A stretch of DNA of 64,000 nucleotides from assembly GCA_950295325.1 (NCBI GenBank), contig OX485809.1:26474001-26538000 (forward strand). Direction: 5' to 3'. Each line of letters opens with the position of its first letter. Position 1 is the first letter of the stretch. This document shows positions 25,583 through 37,632 of the stretch, piece by piece. The notes beneath the pieces are model-generated. The model was not told where the DNA came from and did not search any database. It saw only the letters and a list, made by a program, of their open reading frames with translations. The position numbers and the translations under genes were made by a program. The stretch comes from Polytrichum commune (taxonomy: Eukaryota; Streptophyta; Polytrichopsida; Polytrichales; Polytrichaceae).

Positions 25583-25780
25583 ATACCTTTCTCGGCCTTT
25601 TGGCTAAGATCAAGTCTAGTATCTGTTCTTATCAGTTTAATATCTGATACGAGGCTCATTGTGCCTCATGATATTAATCTAGTTTTTCTCGGGTGCGGGT
25701 GCGGGTTCATTTGGCAGCTTGCTGCTAGGACTCATGAGCGTCGCCTCGGTATTGCACTACCTCTTTGGCTGGCACAATCC
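25583..25780 (+). ncRNA. U2: U2 snRNA variant or decaying copy 2
   Basis: The 5' 27 nt and most of the 5' half match U2, but the branch-point recognition region reads GTCTAGTATCTG instead of GTGTAGTATCTG. This replaces the first G of GUAGUA with C. The Sm-site region is AGTTTTTCT rather than a canonical AATTTTTG. Stem IIb is kept by paired bases (GAGGC/GCCTC). The 3' stem-loop is recognisable but altered. Either a pseudogene or a divergent U2 isoform; loss of function seems more likely. The 3' end is approximate. Confidence 0.82.
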
Positions 25781-26251
25781 TAATCCTCTACCTAGGGGTC
25801 CCAAATATTCGAAAATTTGGAATCTGATCATCCTTAGATACTGGAATACGTCCTGCAAACCCCCATTTTATGTTTTCATGTGTGATTCTGCGGCATCATG
25901 AATCCTTTCGTTTTGCATTTCTGGACAGTTTACTCTTGTTATCAAAAACTTGTCTATGAATGTTGTGAGTTTCAGGTGCCGATTTATCTGAGCATTCTCA
26001 GTCGTATAGGGCGACACTCTGAGTTGTCTGTTGAGCATGCAGAATTTTCAACAATGTGGTAACCCATAGAACAAACATGGAGACTAATAAGTTTGTACAG
26101 GTACCTTCGAAAGAGGAAATGCATCTGAGGGTGGATGTGGCGAATTCGGCCAGGTTTTTATTTCCCACATTCAGCATGACACCCTTCTCAGATTTCTAGG
26201 AATGGCCATACGGAAGGAATCGCAGAGCAGAGGAGGTGAAGATAGGGTTTG

Positions 26252-26297
26252 GTCCCATAGTGACTGGGAAGCGACCAAGGCAACGGCGACGTACAAG
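26252..26297 (+). promoter_or_regulatory. U2 snRNA promoter elements, copy 3
   Basis: GTCCCATAGTG at 26252 (-71) and TACAAG at 26292 (-31) repeat the spacing seen at copy 1. About 160 bp upstream is nearly identical between copies 1 and 3, including AGGAATGGCCATACGGAAGG, so promoter and gene were duplicated together. Confidence 0.65.
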
Positions 26298-26322
26298 AAC
26301 GAGAGAGATGTAAAGAAGAAGC

Positions 26323-26516
26323 ATACCTTTCTCGGCCTTTTGGCTAAGATCAAGTGTAGTATCTGTTCTTATCAGTCTAATATCTGGTACGAGGCTCATC
26401 GAGCCTCACGATATTAGCCAAATTTTTGTCGAGTGCTGGTTGATTTGGCAGCTTGCTGTCATAACTCGCGAGCGTCGCCTTGGTATTGCACTAGCTCCTT
26501 GGCAGGCGCAACCCTC
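26323..26516 (+). ncRNA. U2: U2 spliceosomal snRNA, copy 3
   Basis: Has the U2 5' end, intact GTGTAGTATCTG, a perfect stem IIb (GAGGCT/AGCCTC) and the best Sm site of the three (AAATTTTTG). The 3' stem-loop has GCGTCGCC and GGCAGGCGC. It lies about 1.53 kb after copy 1, and both flanks match copy 1, showing segmental duplication. Together with copy 1 it is a likely functional gene. The 3' end is approximate. Confidence 0.93.
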
Positions 26517-26677
26517 CCCCGCTGGGATCCCAAAGATGAAAAAATCGCATATAGGCAAGAAATAATTAGGGTTTGAGTTCTCTAGTGCTGTTCTTTAGTT
26601 CTTCGTAACATTTAGAGCATGTCCTTCAGTTTTCATGCTCATGGGTTATTGTTAAGAACGCCGCATCTTTCTTGGGT

Positions 26678-27103
26678 TAAGGTAGAAATACCATAAACCG
26701 TGAATTACCCTCTACCTAGGAATAGTGAAGTGTCATTTCTGAAACTAGTAATTGCGAGGCTGGCAGTTTGATATGCGTGTACAGTCAGTTTGGTCAAATT
26801 TAATCATGTTTGACTATCATCAATCACAGTTTAATGTACTCATGATCAACCGGTTTAGGTGATGTTCTGTGTGGAAATGAGCATTACTGTGTTTGGTTTA
26901 AGGAGAATCTAGTGAACGAGTAGGGTGTTTGACAAACTTTCCACTTTGAAAAATTGTAGAATTTACAAGGAATAAAAACATGAAACAAGTTGCATTCTTC
27001 ATGAATCCTTCTCTTCTATGTTGGAAAATTATCTCATGAATTTAAGATAATATATTCAATGCAAATCACCTTATTTTCACGGTTTATGATATTTCTACCT
27101 TAG
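26678..27103. mobile_element. MITE-like element with ~27 bp terminal inverted repeats
   Basis: The left end TAAGGTAGAAATACCATAAA, continuing CCGTGAA, is mirrored at 27076-27102 with one mismatch (C/T) over 27 bp. TTGGGT occurs immediately outside both ends (26672-26677 and 27104-27109), consistent with a target-site duplication. The ~425 bp interior has no coding capacity. This is a nonautonomous DNA transposon just downstream of the third U2 gene; superfamily not determined. Confidence 0.8.
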
Positions 27104-28811
27104 TTGGGTAGTTTGCTCTCCACCCGACGCCTTGGACCGCCATAAATTAAAGCCAACCCTGCTACCCCCAATCCATCTCATCTCTAGTTATAGCCACCAT
27201 TTATATTGTGCAAAGTGTGTTGTGCATTGGTCTGCCACACAACCTTGACCCTAATAACCCTAACAAGTGACGTGGCCACCTCTGAGGGCGACATTTCGGG
27301 AAAGGACTATAAGCCTCCTCGACCATAGGATGTTGCAGCTAGTTCACATTGCTTAATAATGTGTTGAGTTTTTCCATACATGTGATATATTTATCCATTA
27401 CAATAATTATCCCAATTAGTGTGTGTTCCTATTCGGAATTAGGCATTGCTATAACTATTTCATGGGAATTTAATATTTTACCAAGCAAAGTTTTTTTTAT
27501 GTTTTATAATGTCCAAATAACTTATTGAACTTTCATTAGTGAAAATTGAACTCCATGGTAAGACGTTATTGCACTGCGTAACTCCGAATAGTAACACCCA
27601 CTGATTGGGATAATCGTTATAATATTGATGGGCGTCGTGATGAAGGGCAAGGTTACCCTTCACGTTTTGCATCCCATGACTGATTCTTATGGTTTCCTCC
27701 CAAATAATGAATACTCATGAGTGCATGTAAGGCGAAAGGTATTATCCCAAATTTGTTTGTCCATTTTAAAATCAACACAATAAGCATGTATCTTATTATG
27801 AAACTTGTGTAATGTTCACATATGAACTCGCTACTATGATCAAGGTGAAGCATCCCTCATTCATGCCAACACCAAAGATTGGCATCGTGTTTCTCTCTTT
27901 ATCTCATTATGTATCGGTGAAGTCTAGTTCTACGTTAAGTGATTGAATTTACATAGTACCTTTCCATCGTTATATGTGTTTTGCCATATAATTAGGTAAA
28001 AGTCCATATATTGATGAATGTGATTAGGGTATTCCCCCTAAAAACAAATCCTCGTGAGTATAAGGTGAAGGGTATTCTCACCAAATTTGTTGCCCCATCC
28101 CTCCCCCAACACCATCACCACACAACACACAATAAAATGATGAAAATTACCTTTCAAAATTAAAAGAGCTACCCACATGTAGCGTATACATTTACATGCT
28201 ATTGTTGTTTGACTCATTGTTCAAAGTTTGCTCTCACCTTTAAATCAACCCTTCATTTACTTCTAGAATGTAATATACATCATTGAGTTTCATATAAATT
28301 GTCGCAAATTATAGCATGTTATTAACATGAATCAAAAAAATTATGTGTATAATTCATAATGTTTACACAACATAATTCAACACCATAACTTTGTTCCAAG
28401 GGTACAAATTTCAAAGCATGATATTGCTGAACAGTTTTACGGGATCCAATTAATGGCTTGAGTTAGTATGAATTTGAGTGACATTGAAAAGGCAATGAAT
28501 CAATCTATGCCATCTTGCTCTAGGAAAATCTAATCCATGCACATTAACTTATTGCCTTCCAATTGTTATTTTTAGTACAAGATAACTCTACTACCAGAGC
28601 CCACCTCCCAAAGGAGGCATAACACCTGAGGTTGCATCACGGTCAACCGTGATCGACATAAGGCTAACAAGCTGACATTCATGCCGGTACATGAATACAT
28701 GCATTACTTTTTTTTTTTTTTCCTTTCCTTTTTTTTTTCTACATTCCAAGGTATTTAGGATACAAATCATAATACTTTCCTTGAACTTGGGGTCAAATAA
28801 GGTTTAAGTGG
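27104..28811. other. Spacer with a dispersed-repeat copy, no gene
   Basis: 27550-27640 is copy 2 of the repeat described at 19785. A T-rich tract lies at about 28709-28739. No gene recognised. Confidence 0.45.
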
Positions 28812-29105
28812 TCTTAGAACAGACACTTTTAGCTCTCCGTCTAGTTTGGGGAGGATATGAAACATTCAATTAGTGCGGGGTGGTTAGAAGTTCCAAATCA
28901 TGTATGTAACTATTTTTCTCATAATTTTCATAGCCCGTATGAATATCTTAATCATTGTCAAAGCAAATTTTGTTTCCTAATTAAATGATCATATAGGTTC
29001 CCCTAAATATGTTGACTAATTGAGCCTAGAATGGTTAACATTTGTTTAGCACATAGTCCAATCTCTTGAAAAATACATGTATTTTTGGTGTCCATTGTTG
29101 GATTC
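28812..29105 (+). repeat. Single copy of the ~300 bp repeat family
   Basis: The order CATTCAATTAGTGCGGGGTG, CAAATCATGTATGTAAC, TTTTCTCATAATTTTCAT, AAATGATCATATAGG, ATGTTGACTAATTGAGCC and AGAATGG matches the tandem array at 12.35-13.29 kb in the same orientation. Confidence 0.7.
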
Positions 29106-32100
29106 ACACTTAAACACATGATACTGTAATACATGTTTCCATTTTAGGTCCGTTTACCTGATAACCTCGAGTGCTTGCAAGGATATAGCTACCCCATGCA
29201 AACTAGTAAGCCAATCAAAAGTTAGAATACAAATATAGTTATTTGCAAAGTCTCTCAAAGAGAGACGAAAACGTGTGTTTGATCCTTCTTTGAGATAACT
29301 TTCTATTAAAAGCTTGTTGGCTCATAGTGTATTAGAGTTTGTTTTGGAAGTTGGGTGAAAATGTTGGGACCTCCTCTTTCCACCTCCCAAACTTTCAGAA
29401 AATTTTGGGATCGAAAATAGAGTATACGCTTGGGACTGATTGCCCCTAAATCGTGGACCATATGTGCAAGGCTAGCTTGGGCCCACCCATCCTAGTAGGA
29501 CAAGCTAAAAAGACAACTTTAATAAGCCAACACCACTTGTGTGTATGGAAATTTAAGCTTGAATAAAACTTGAGTGATTTTGTGTAATTTCTCACAATCT
29601 CAAGGTTTGGGATTATACCAATTGTTTCATCTGCTTTACTTTATAAATAACTCTAATGAATTGTTTTGTGGCTACATAATTCTTTTATTCTTTTCTTTCT
29701 TAGAGTTGATTTGACTCCAAAAATGACATCTAAACCCCATGTTAGTTAAGTGGAACCCAACTAGATATTGATTGTGAACTTCAAAAGGGCCAAGTTTTTG
29801 AACGATGGGTGAATTTACATGGTCAAAAATTCAAATTGAAGGGCAAGTTCATATTAAGATCAAGATTGAAATTGAAAATCAAGACCAAAAGAAAATTGAA
29901 AATTGAGTATGCTCGAAAAGTCAAGTGTTTATTATATTATGAGGGCTCACTAAACAAACAATGAGTGTTGAGTGATGTTATGTGTTGTGGTCACTTCTAC
30001 CTATTTCGATGTTGGATCAACAAGTTGAATAATCATGTTTACAAACGAAAAGCCTTGAAACTTCAACTACTACTTCATTCAAACATTGTGAATTAAAATC
30101 ATTGTTTGTGGAGAGGCTTTGCTTGTATGCCTACAAATGGCATGTGCACATGTGATATGCAAAAAACCAAGATGTGGCCAACTGAACCCCTAAATGCCCA
30201 AGGATTTTGAACAATTTCAAAATCTACTATAGAAAAAGTATGTTCTTCTTTCATGAAAGAGAACACTTCTTGAGACAAAGTTGTTCGTAATTGATCAATG
30301 CACAAATGCGTACAATTGGTGTTTAAACGAAACTTACAATAGTGACATTGGTATTCAAAAATAGTTATCATTTGAAGATATCTCGTAAATATTGTTTAGA
30401 CCATTTTAGTATAGTTTTTTAATCATAAATTTGATGTTCATATGAATAGCATGTCATGAAAAAAATATCATGTGTGTATTGAAAACCATCATTGGTGTAA
30501 ATATCCTTTAGTCTTGGCTAAACTCCCACTACACTACAAAAGTGTGGTGCGGCTAACTTTGACAAGGCGTCAAAAATAAGCGATTGACTTTATTGTGGTC
30601 ATGGTGGTGGTGGTGGATTGAATTAAGCCTTAACACTTCACCCTACCCTACATTAAAAAAAAATCATCCATATCAAAGCTACCCTTAAACCCTGACATAC
30701 TCACAAAGATGAAGGAGAGACCAAAACTAGTCAAGTAGACACTTAAAGATTAAATATGCTTAATATCCAATTACCATCACAAACAACCACATAATGCACA
30801 CTTGCCTTAATGTCACCAATGGCTATGAGAGTGGGTGGCAATATTCGTCGGATTCCATGCTTGCAATCATTTCTTAGTAGCAATCCAAAAAGCTCATTGG
30901 TTATAAGCACTTGGGAGTCACCAATGATTGGCAAATGAACAACTCATATCCCCACCTTCTATGTGCTTTCTTTGTATATGCACACACACTCTTGTGGACC
31001 ACACAACTTCTACATTATAAATGGGTGCATTCATATCATTGAATCCATTATAGGACTACGTGTGGCTCTAAGGGCCGGTTCACATGGGTCCCAAGCAACA
31101 TTCTTTGTGGACTTTTTTGATGTGGTGAAGGATCGGCTCATATTCATTAAGAATTGGTGTTTTAAGGGCTACACTTGGGTCCTTGGATTGATTATATTTT
31201 GCAAATGTAGTTTTGTTTTCCATGCTAAGTGGCTACAATATCAAGAATTCGGAAGGGTTGACATGACGAATTGCACAACAAGAAAAAACAAGTACATGTG
31301 GCAATAATACACATTTATTTGCCCAAAAATTGGCTATTGCATCGGGGAAAACAAACATAGCAGATTCGTGACAATGTATATTCAATCACCCAAAATTTGG
31401 CTACTATGTGAATTTTAAAAGTTGTGCCATGTTGATAATATTACAAAATTGTCTAGAACTAGAGACTCCCCCTAGGCATAGCCTTGGCCATTCTAGACCC
31501 AATTTTGCACCTCCTTAAACACCTACACTAGCATACATTGCAACACTCATATCTCAAACTAATTGTAGATTACCAACAACCTCTAATTCAAGGAGTCCAC
31601 AACAAACTCTAGTGTCAAGGTTGAACTAAGATAATTAAGAAAACCATATAATCACAAACTAAGATGTCTCTTTGATGGTTAAACTCTATCAAATGACGAA
31701 CAATTTCCAACAATGGAAAGGATCCAACAACTGTGATACGGATCAAGGTATCAACTAGAAGTTTGAAATTTCCAAGGGCCACTTCCACGAAGCACTAGTG
31801 GATGTACTGTCAATATAAAATTTGTACATTTTGTGCACCAAGGTGCAATACTCCAACATAACATGCTTGAGGGGCGGGTATAATTATAGACAACCAACGA
31901 GTTTTCACATTTCATAGGATCTTAAGACATCAAGATATGACATTAACTAATATAAACCATAGTTTAAAGATTTATTGAGGCCAGAAGTTGGGACATTGTC
32001 TCCTTGTTGGGACTTGCTAACATGATGGGACCTAGAACCCCATGTAAACTATCCCTTAGTGTCAATGTCCCTTTTTTTAAGGATATTAATTAAAATATAT

Positions 32101-34475
32101 GTTGGTGATCGACAATGTAATATCAGCAACAAATTTCAAACGATGAAATAATCACATTTACATGTTGTGGTTTTATTTTCTAGTGGATGTATGATTTTAG
32201 AAGGTTTAATTATAGTGAATGTATATTTTATCCATAATTTGGATAGAATATGCTCCTATATTATGTGGTGAGAGCCATCATGTTGACTACTTTACAACTA
32301 TAATAAAAAATGAAAACATCATTGACTAAAAGAATTAATGTAGTACCTTTAACACTTCGGCTAGTTATGCTTTGACAAGTATTGTTTTCTATTTTCATAC
32401 TCAACAATCCTTGGTTGTTCAAGTTGGTGTAGCTTATTACAAGTTTAGGGTGGATGCGAGGGATCCTAGATTTTGTATTTGAAGTTGTAGGACATTGGAA
32501 CATGTTAGAGCTAATCGCAAAGTATGGGGATCAAATGGGGTCAAATTGCCTTAATGGTCCCTTGTTCTAGTGTAACCAAAAAGTCTAAAAGGGCTTCTTT
32601 GAGTTTTAGATGCCATGTTTTATTTTTATATAACTAAGAATCTTCCCATTTTCTTTGCCATCTAAGTGCACAAGCATCTCTTTGCTCCTCTTGCCACTTA
32701 TGACACTCCTCATATAGAATCAAGTTTAGGAAAGAACCCAAAATTTTCTGAAAGGTTTTTTGCCCCCAAAATGAGACAAACCAACTTCACTCCCTAGTTT
32801 TATTTCTAGGTAACTAACACAAGTATCAGAAGCGGAAAATATGGGAGATTTCATAATAAATCTTGAGTTGGTTCCCACTTTTGGTGACTTTACAGTTATT
32901 TTGATTCAATTTGAAATTCAATCCCCACATTTGGACTTCATATGCCCATTTCAAAGTGGGTCAAGGTTCATCAAGCTAATGATGTGCCATTTTCATATTC
33001 AACTTAGAACATATTTACCTCATATTTAAAGCAATTGTGGTTTGAGGGTTCAATGTAAATTGATAAAGTATATGATACTTACTACAAACAAACTACATGG
33101 ACATGTGAGCTTTATTTAACACTCGAGTTTTCATCAACCATCTACAAATATCAAATGTTTAGGGAACATTGTTCCCCTTAACCCCTAAAAGCCAAGGCAA
33201 ACATGTTTGTCCAAGGAGCCACCATTGCATGACAATACCAACATACATGTTTATATTAAAATTTAATGTTTTGAACATGTGGATGGCTGGATTTTGTTGT
33301 TAACATTCATAACTTCAAAAAAAAATCTCCATATGGTAAAATCTACCATAAAAGGTGCCAAATCTCTTTAATAAGCTTTTAAATTATACCATTATGTTAC
33401 AAAATAAAATGGGACGTTTTTTCTTTGGCTTTTAGGGGTAATTCAAAGCAAAATTTTATGAGACATGCGCTTATTTGTCCTACAAACGTAAAGAAAACCC
33501 CGTGCTAGTTATACATCACTTTAAAATTTGGAACCTTGCTAAAGTGATGTTTTTATTGCACCCCATGTGGAGATCGTAAAACATGGACCACCTTCAACAA
33601 AAGTTGGTAACACTTGTCCCAAAACCCTACTCAATTGACCCGATTTAAGTTTACATTTGAGCTTGTGGTTGTGATCAACGTGACGCATCTCTCATTCATG
33701 CTAGCCTTAGGTCTGGTGCCTATGTCCCTCCCTCCCGCTTCATCTTCATAGCAAAGTCAAAAGCCATCATTGGTTAGGGTTGGTGTTGTAGTAATGGAGT
33801 AGTGTGGTGTGTTAGCACTAGCAATGTGATAATTCCAACAACCTCCCTCGCACCATCTCGCGATTTTTGAAAAGGTTTCGATCTTTGAGTATGTTGAAGA
33901 CCTGCCAACTTTGGAATTTTTTTTGATTGGTTTTGCGATCTTGCTTTTGTTGTTGCTCGTTGCACGATAATCTACTTTGTTGAATATAGTTGTCAAACTA
34001 TGGTAGGGTTTCTAGAGAGGAGAAATAAGGCGCCTCTTAAGGTTGGTGCAATTGAGATGATGTTTGATTTGCAAGACTTTAAGTGCGTAAGTTTGTTTAG
34101 CCACGCTTGAACTCTCCAAGGATTGCTTTGTGTTGTTCCGTCTTTGTTGTGTGAGTAAGCTTGGTATTAGGAGATTGGACCAACAATGGAAGTTGTGGAA
34201 TTCACTAAGATGAGTTGCCTTGAGTACTTGCAGCTAATGCGTGAAAGGGGTTGTTGTCCTATTCCAGTATTTTTGGATATCGGGACAACTTTGCTTTCTT
34301 TGTGTTCTTGGTAAAAAAAGACCTACAACAACTACTCGAGAGAAACATGGAAGAAAAATGATAGGGTAGAGACAAGTGGTGGTTCCACTGACGTCAACAA
34401 GTAGTCAAATGTTGACATCTCTAGTGACATTGAATTTGAGTAATGTAGTCTTTGGGATTTAGCTTGGCTTGAGCT
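29106..34475. other. AT-rich spacer, no gene recognised
   Basis: Only short frames without motifs. A segment at about 33745-33845 resembles one at about 36245-36350; these bracket the Copia remnant and could be remains of its two LTRs, but the match is weak by eye. Confidence 0.4.
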
Positions 34476-35660
34476 TCATGGTAGAGACACGAGATTCAAA
34501 ACTCCGTAGCATGTCACAACCTTGGTGTTGGGGGAATTTTTTTGCAGCTTGATTTGCCTAAGAGACTTGGTAAACACATTTGCAACTTGATGGGCCATAG
34601 AAATTTGAAGTATTGCAATATCTTTGTCTTCAATTCTTTCACGGATGTAGTTTGATTGTATTTGCATTGGTGCAAATGATTTACGTGGGTCACTAAATGA
34701 TTGGTGCGGTTCAATTAATGATTGGTGTAAGTTGTTTAGTAAGTTGCAAGTCCGAACAATCTCCTTAGCTACCTTTAAGAGCAATCAACATCCCATTTTG
34801 CAGGTTGATAGGTCGACAATTCTTTGAAGCTTACATCTCCATGATCTTGGTGTTCCTTTGATTTTGCCAATATTTATGAGATCAACCATATGTTGTTTGG
34901 ATCTTTGGCCCAATTTGAGTTTGCAAATCCCTACAACTCCAAATCTTCTATTATGGGGAAGAAAACCCCTAGTTAGCAACATCAAGGTATGGCTATTGTG
35001 GAGTGGTTGTGAATTTTCTTAGGGTACTTACCACGTATGCTAAATCTAGTTGAGTGTGGATAAAAAAAAATATGAGGCTTTTGATCAAGGTTTGATAGTG
35101 GGTTTTGTCCAATGCTGGGGCTCCATATGTGTTCGAAGTTTTATCCCTTTCTCCATGGGTGTTTCAGAGGAATTACAATCCTGCATTTTAAACCTAATGA
35201 GAAGACCAATTGCATATTTTGATTGTGTTAATAGGATGCCTTTGCTCTCGTGGAGTACTTATAGGCCGATGTAGAGAGACAACTTCCCTAGATGAGACAT
35301 TTTGTACTTCTACTCCAATGATTTTTCAATCTCATTCAACATATGAATGTTGTCACCTACAATCATAATGTTGTCTACATGTAATATCAAAAGAGCATGC
35401 AAGCCTTTTGGTGTCAAATAAAAGTAGAGATCATGGTTTGTGCTCGATTGAATTAGTCCTATGCTTTGTAAGAATCTATCTATGTCATCGTACCATGCTC
35501 TACTAGATTGTTTAATCCATAGATGGCCTTGTGTGATTTACAAACTAGAGTTTCCTTCCCTTGACCTCAAAGCTTTCGAGTTGAATCACATAAATTTCCT
35601 CTTGAAATGTCCTACTTAAGTATGTTGACTTAATATGATAAGATGTCAAACTGGCCAATT
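34476..35660 (-). pseudogene. Decayed Ty1/Copia retrotransposon (reverse transcriptase to RNase H)
   Basis: Read on the minus strand, 35.3-35.65 kb gives Copia reverse-transcriptase pieces in shifting frames: EEIYVIQLESFEVKG, then FLQSIGLIQ, then LHVDNIMIVGDN, where the active-site YVDD is changed to HVDN. At 34.54-34.66 kb follows the RNase H end, with IRERIEDKDIAIL and HQVANVFTKSL. Stops and frameshifts separate the parts and the region between is degraded, so the copy is dead. Confidence 0.82.
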
Positions 35661-37395
35661 GCATTATGTTGTGTAATCTATAGTTTTTTTCCATAATCTT
35701 TTTTCATATGTAAGCCTTGTGCGAGAGAGCACATGTGCAATAATATATATTGATGTGGTTTAGAAGTTGCTGAAGTAGCAAGGGAATGCTACAACCTCGA
35801 ATAAGTACCTTGCTCATAAGCTTTGGCATTTGCACTACACTTGTTGTTGTGAATTAATGCATCTTTATTGGGGAATTTCTTATTTGAGTAGGATATTTCC
35901 AAAGAAATAGCTTAGTGGCCACATTAGCAGCACTTGGGATGATATTAGGCACATCTTATTCTCTTTGGCTATATAGTCCTGTGATTTTTGAGAATTTCAA
36001 ACCCAATTTCCTCCAAAAATTATTTGATCGCATACAATTCCATGTTTTGCTGTGATTCTATGTGGAAACAATAGGTGTAGATTTGTGGTATGGAATGAAA
36101 CTTTAATAACTTCTTATTACATGCCTCGGTGAGGGTTTTGGTATTTATAGGTAAATCCACTTGTCGCTACTTCCTAGTCTTTGCTAAAGTGGGTTCTTAT
36201 TTGCAATTGACTTTCCATAACTAGCAATGCGGTGCTCTTGATCTTTTGAGCAAAGTGAAAAGTCATTGTTGGTCGTAAGGTCAATGTTGAAGATGTAAGA
36301 TCAATGTTGTAATAGCGGAGCGGTGTGGTAGTTTCAACAACATACCTTCATTCTTCTTTGAGAACTTCACTCGAGGTCAAAGGACATAACTTAACTCAAG
36401 GTTGATGGGTGACCTTTTTGTCCCATCCCAAAAGGTAGGTACACAAAGTGTGGACCAAGATTCACTAGGTAATCACATCAAAATATTCACTTCCACTTCC
36501 ACTTCACTTCTACTAAGAATTCACGTCAACTTTATAAGAATATGATACACAAAGGATGACATACCCCTCTTAGTCCTTCCCTTGATTGGCCACCGCAAAT
36601 TAGATCGGGAAGATATATGATCCTCCCCAAACAAAACTTCACTATATTGTACCATTAGAATGAGCCACAATAATTCTCCGAAACCCAAATTAATTTTCAA
36701 CTCACATCAAATCTCTAGTTTAATATTAATGTAGGTCACATCAATTGTCTTTTTAGTATTTTATTTATGCAATTATTCTATTTTATGCTATCCAAGTCTC
36801 CAAGATGACCTAGGAGAAGTTAGCCCCATATTATTTCCATCATGACTAAACAATTAGATTGGCCCACATTCATTATTTCCACATGAACATCTAGCACACT
36901 AATAGAACAATTCAATGTAATGACTCAAAATTGAACATCGGGAACATATATAAATTAGCTATTTGGTAAACTGAAGTAGATGTACCTAAATCCAACACAC
37001 CAATGAGTTGGACACCTATACTTGAATAGTATGTGATTAATTATAGATATATGAATGAACACCAAAATGTCACATGTTTAAAAAAAATTGGACTATATGT
37101 TCAAAATATTCTAACCTTTCTAGACTCAAATAATCAAAATAATCAATGAAACATATGTGACCACATTATGAGCACGAGAATATTCACTTTGATGATGAAT
37201 AAGATATTCTTCATATTAGCCCCAAAAATTATGAGGCAAATGGCTAGTAATGGGCACGATTTGAATTTGCTAACTATCTCGTACTATTTGCATGTTTCCT
37301 AAGAAAGTGGGTGGAAAGAAAAACTACCAAATAACACACATTACCATTTAGTTATGTAAATCCACCCTTCATGAATGCACCATACATATGAGAAA
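35661..37395. other. Spacer upstream of the FAM114-like gene, no gene
   Basis: AT-rich sequence, possibly including more of the decayed Copia element at its left. No coding motif was seen. Confidence 0.4.
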
Positions 37396-37399
37396 GCAT

Positions 37400-37494
37400 G
37401 ACATACCATAACATATAGTACCATACCTTAACATACCGTACCTTAACATACCATACCTTAACATACCATACCATGCCATCATCCATGGTATGGC
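37400..37494. repeat. CATACCTTAA minisatellite and short palindrome in the FAM114-like promoter region
   Basis: Units of about 15 bp, ACCTTAACATACC with small changes, repeat from about 37400 to 37470. They are followed by an inverted repeat, CCATACCATG...CATGGTATGG, around 37463-37490. The block ends about 140 bp before the start codon, so it lies in or next to the promoter; a regulatory role is unproven. Confidence 0.6.
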
Positions 37495-37632
37495 GTGCCA
37501 TTCTTCCCTGAGCTTGGCGCCTTGTCTTGGCCTCCTCTCTACCGAGTCGGCATTGCACTGCAATTTCAAGCTCTCTCGCTCTCTCTCTCGTTACTCACGC
37601 ACACCAGCTGCAACCCTAACTTATTTGGCACG

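Noticed and set aside
33745-36350. Paired LTRs for the 34-35 kb Copia remnant
   Set aside because: Segments at ~33.75 and ~36.25 kb look alike but the match is weak and no TG...CA limits or primer site could be placed, so LTRs are not called.
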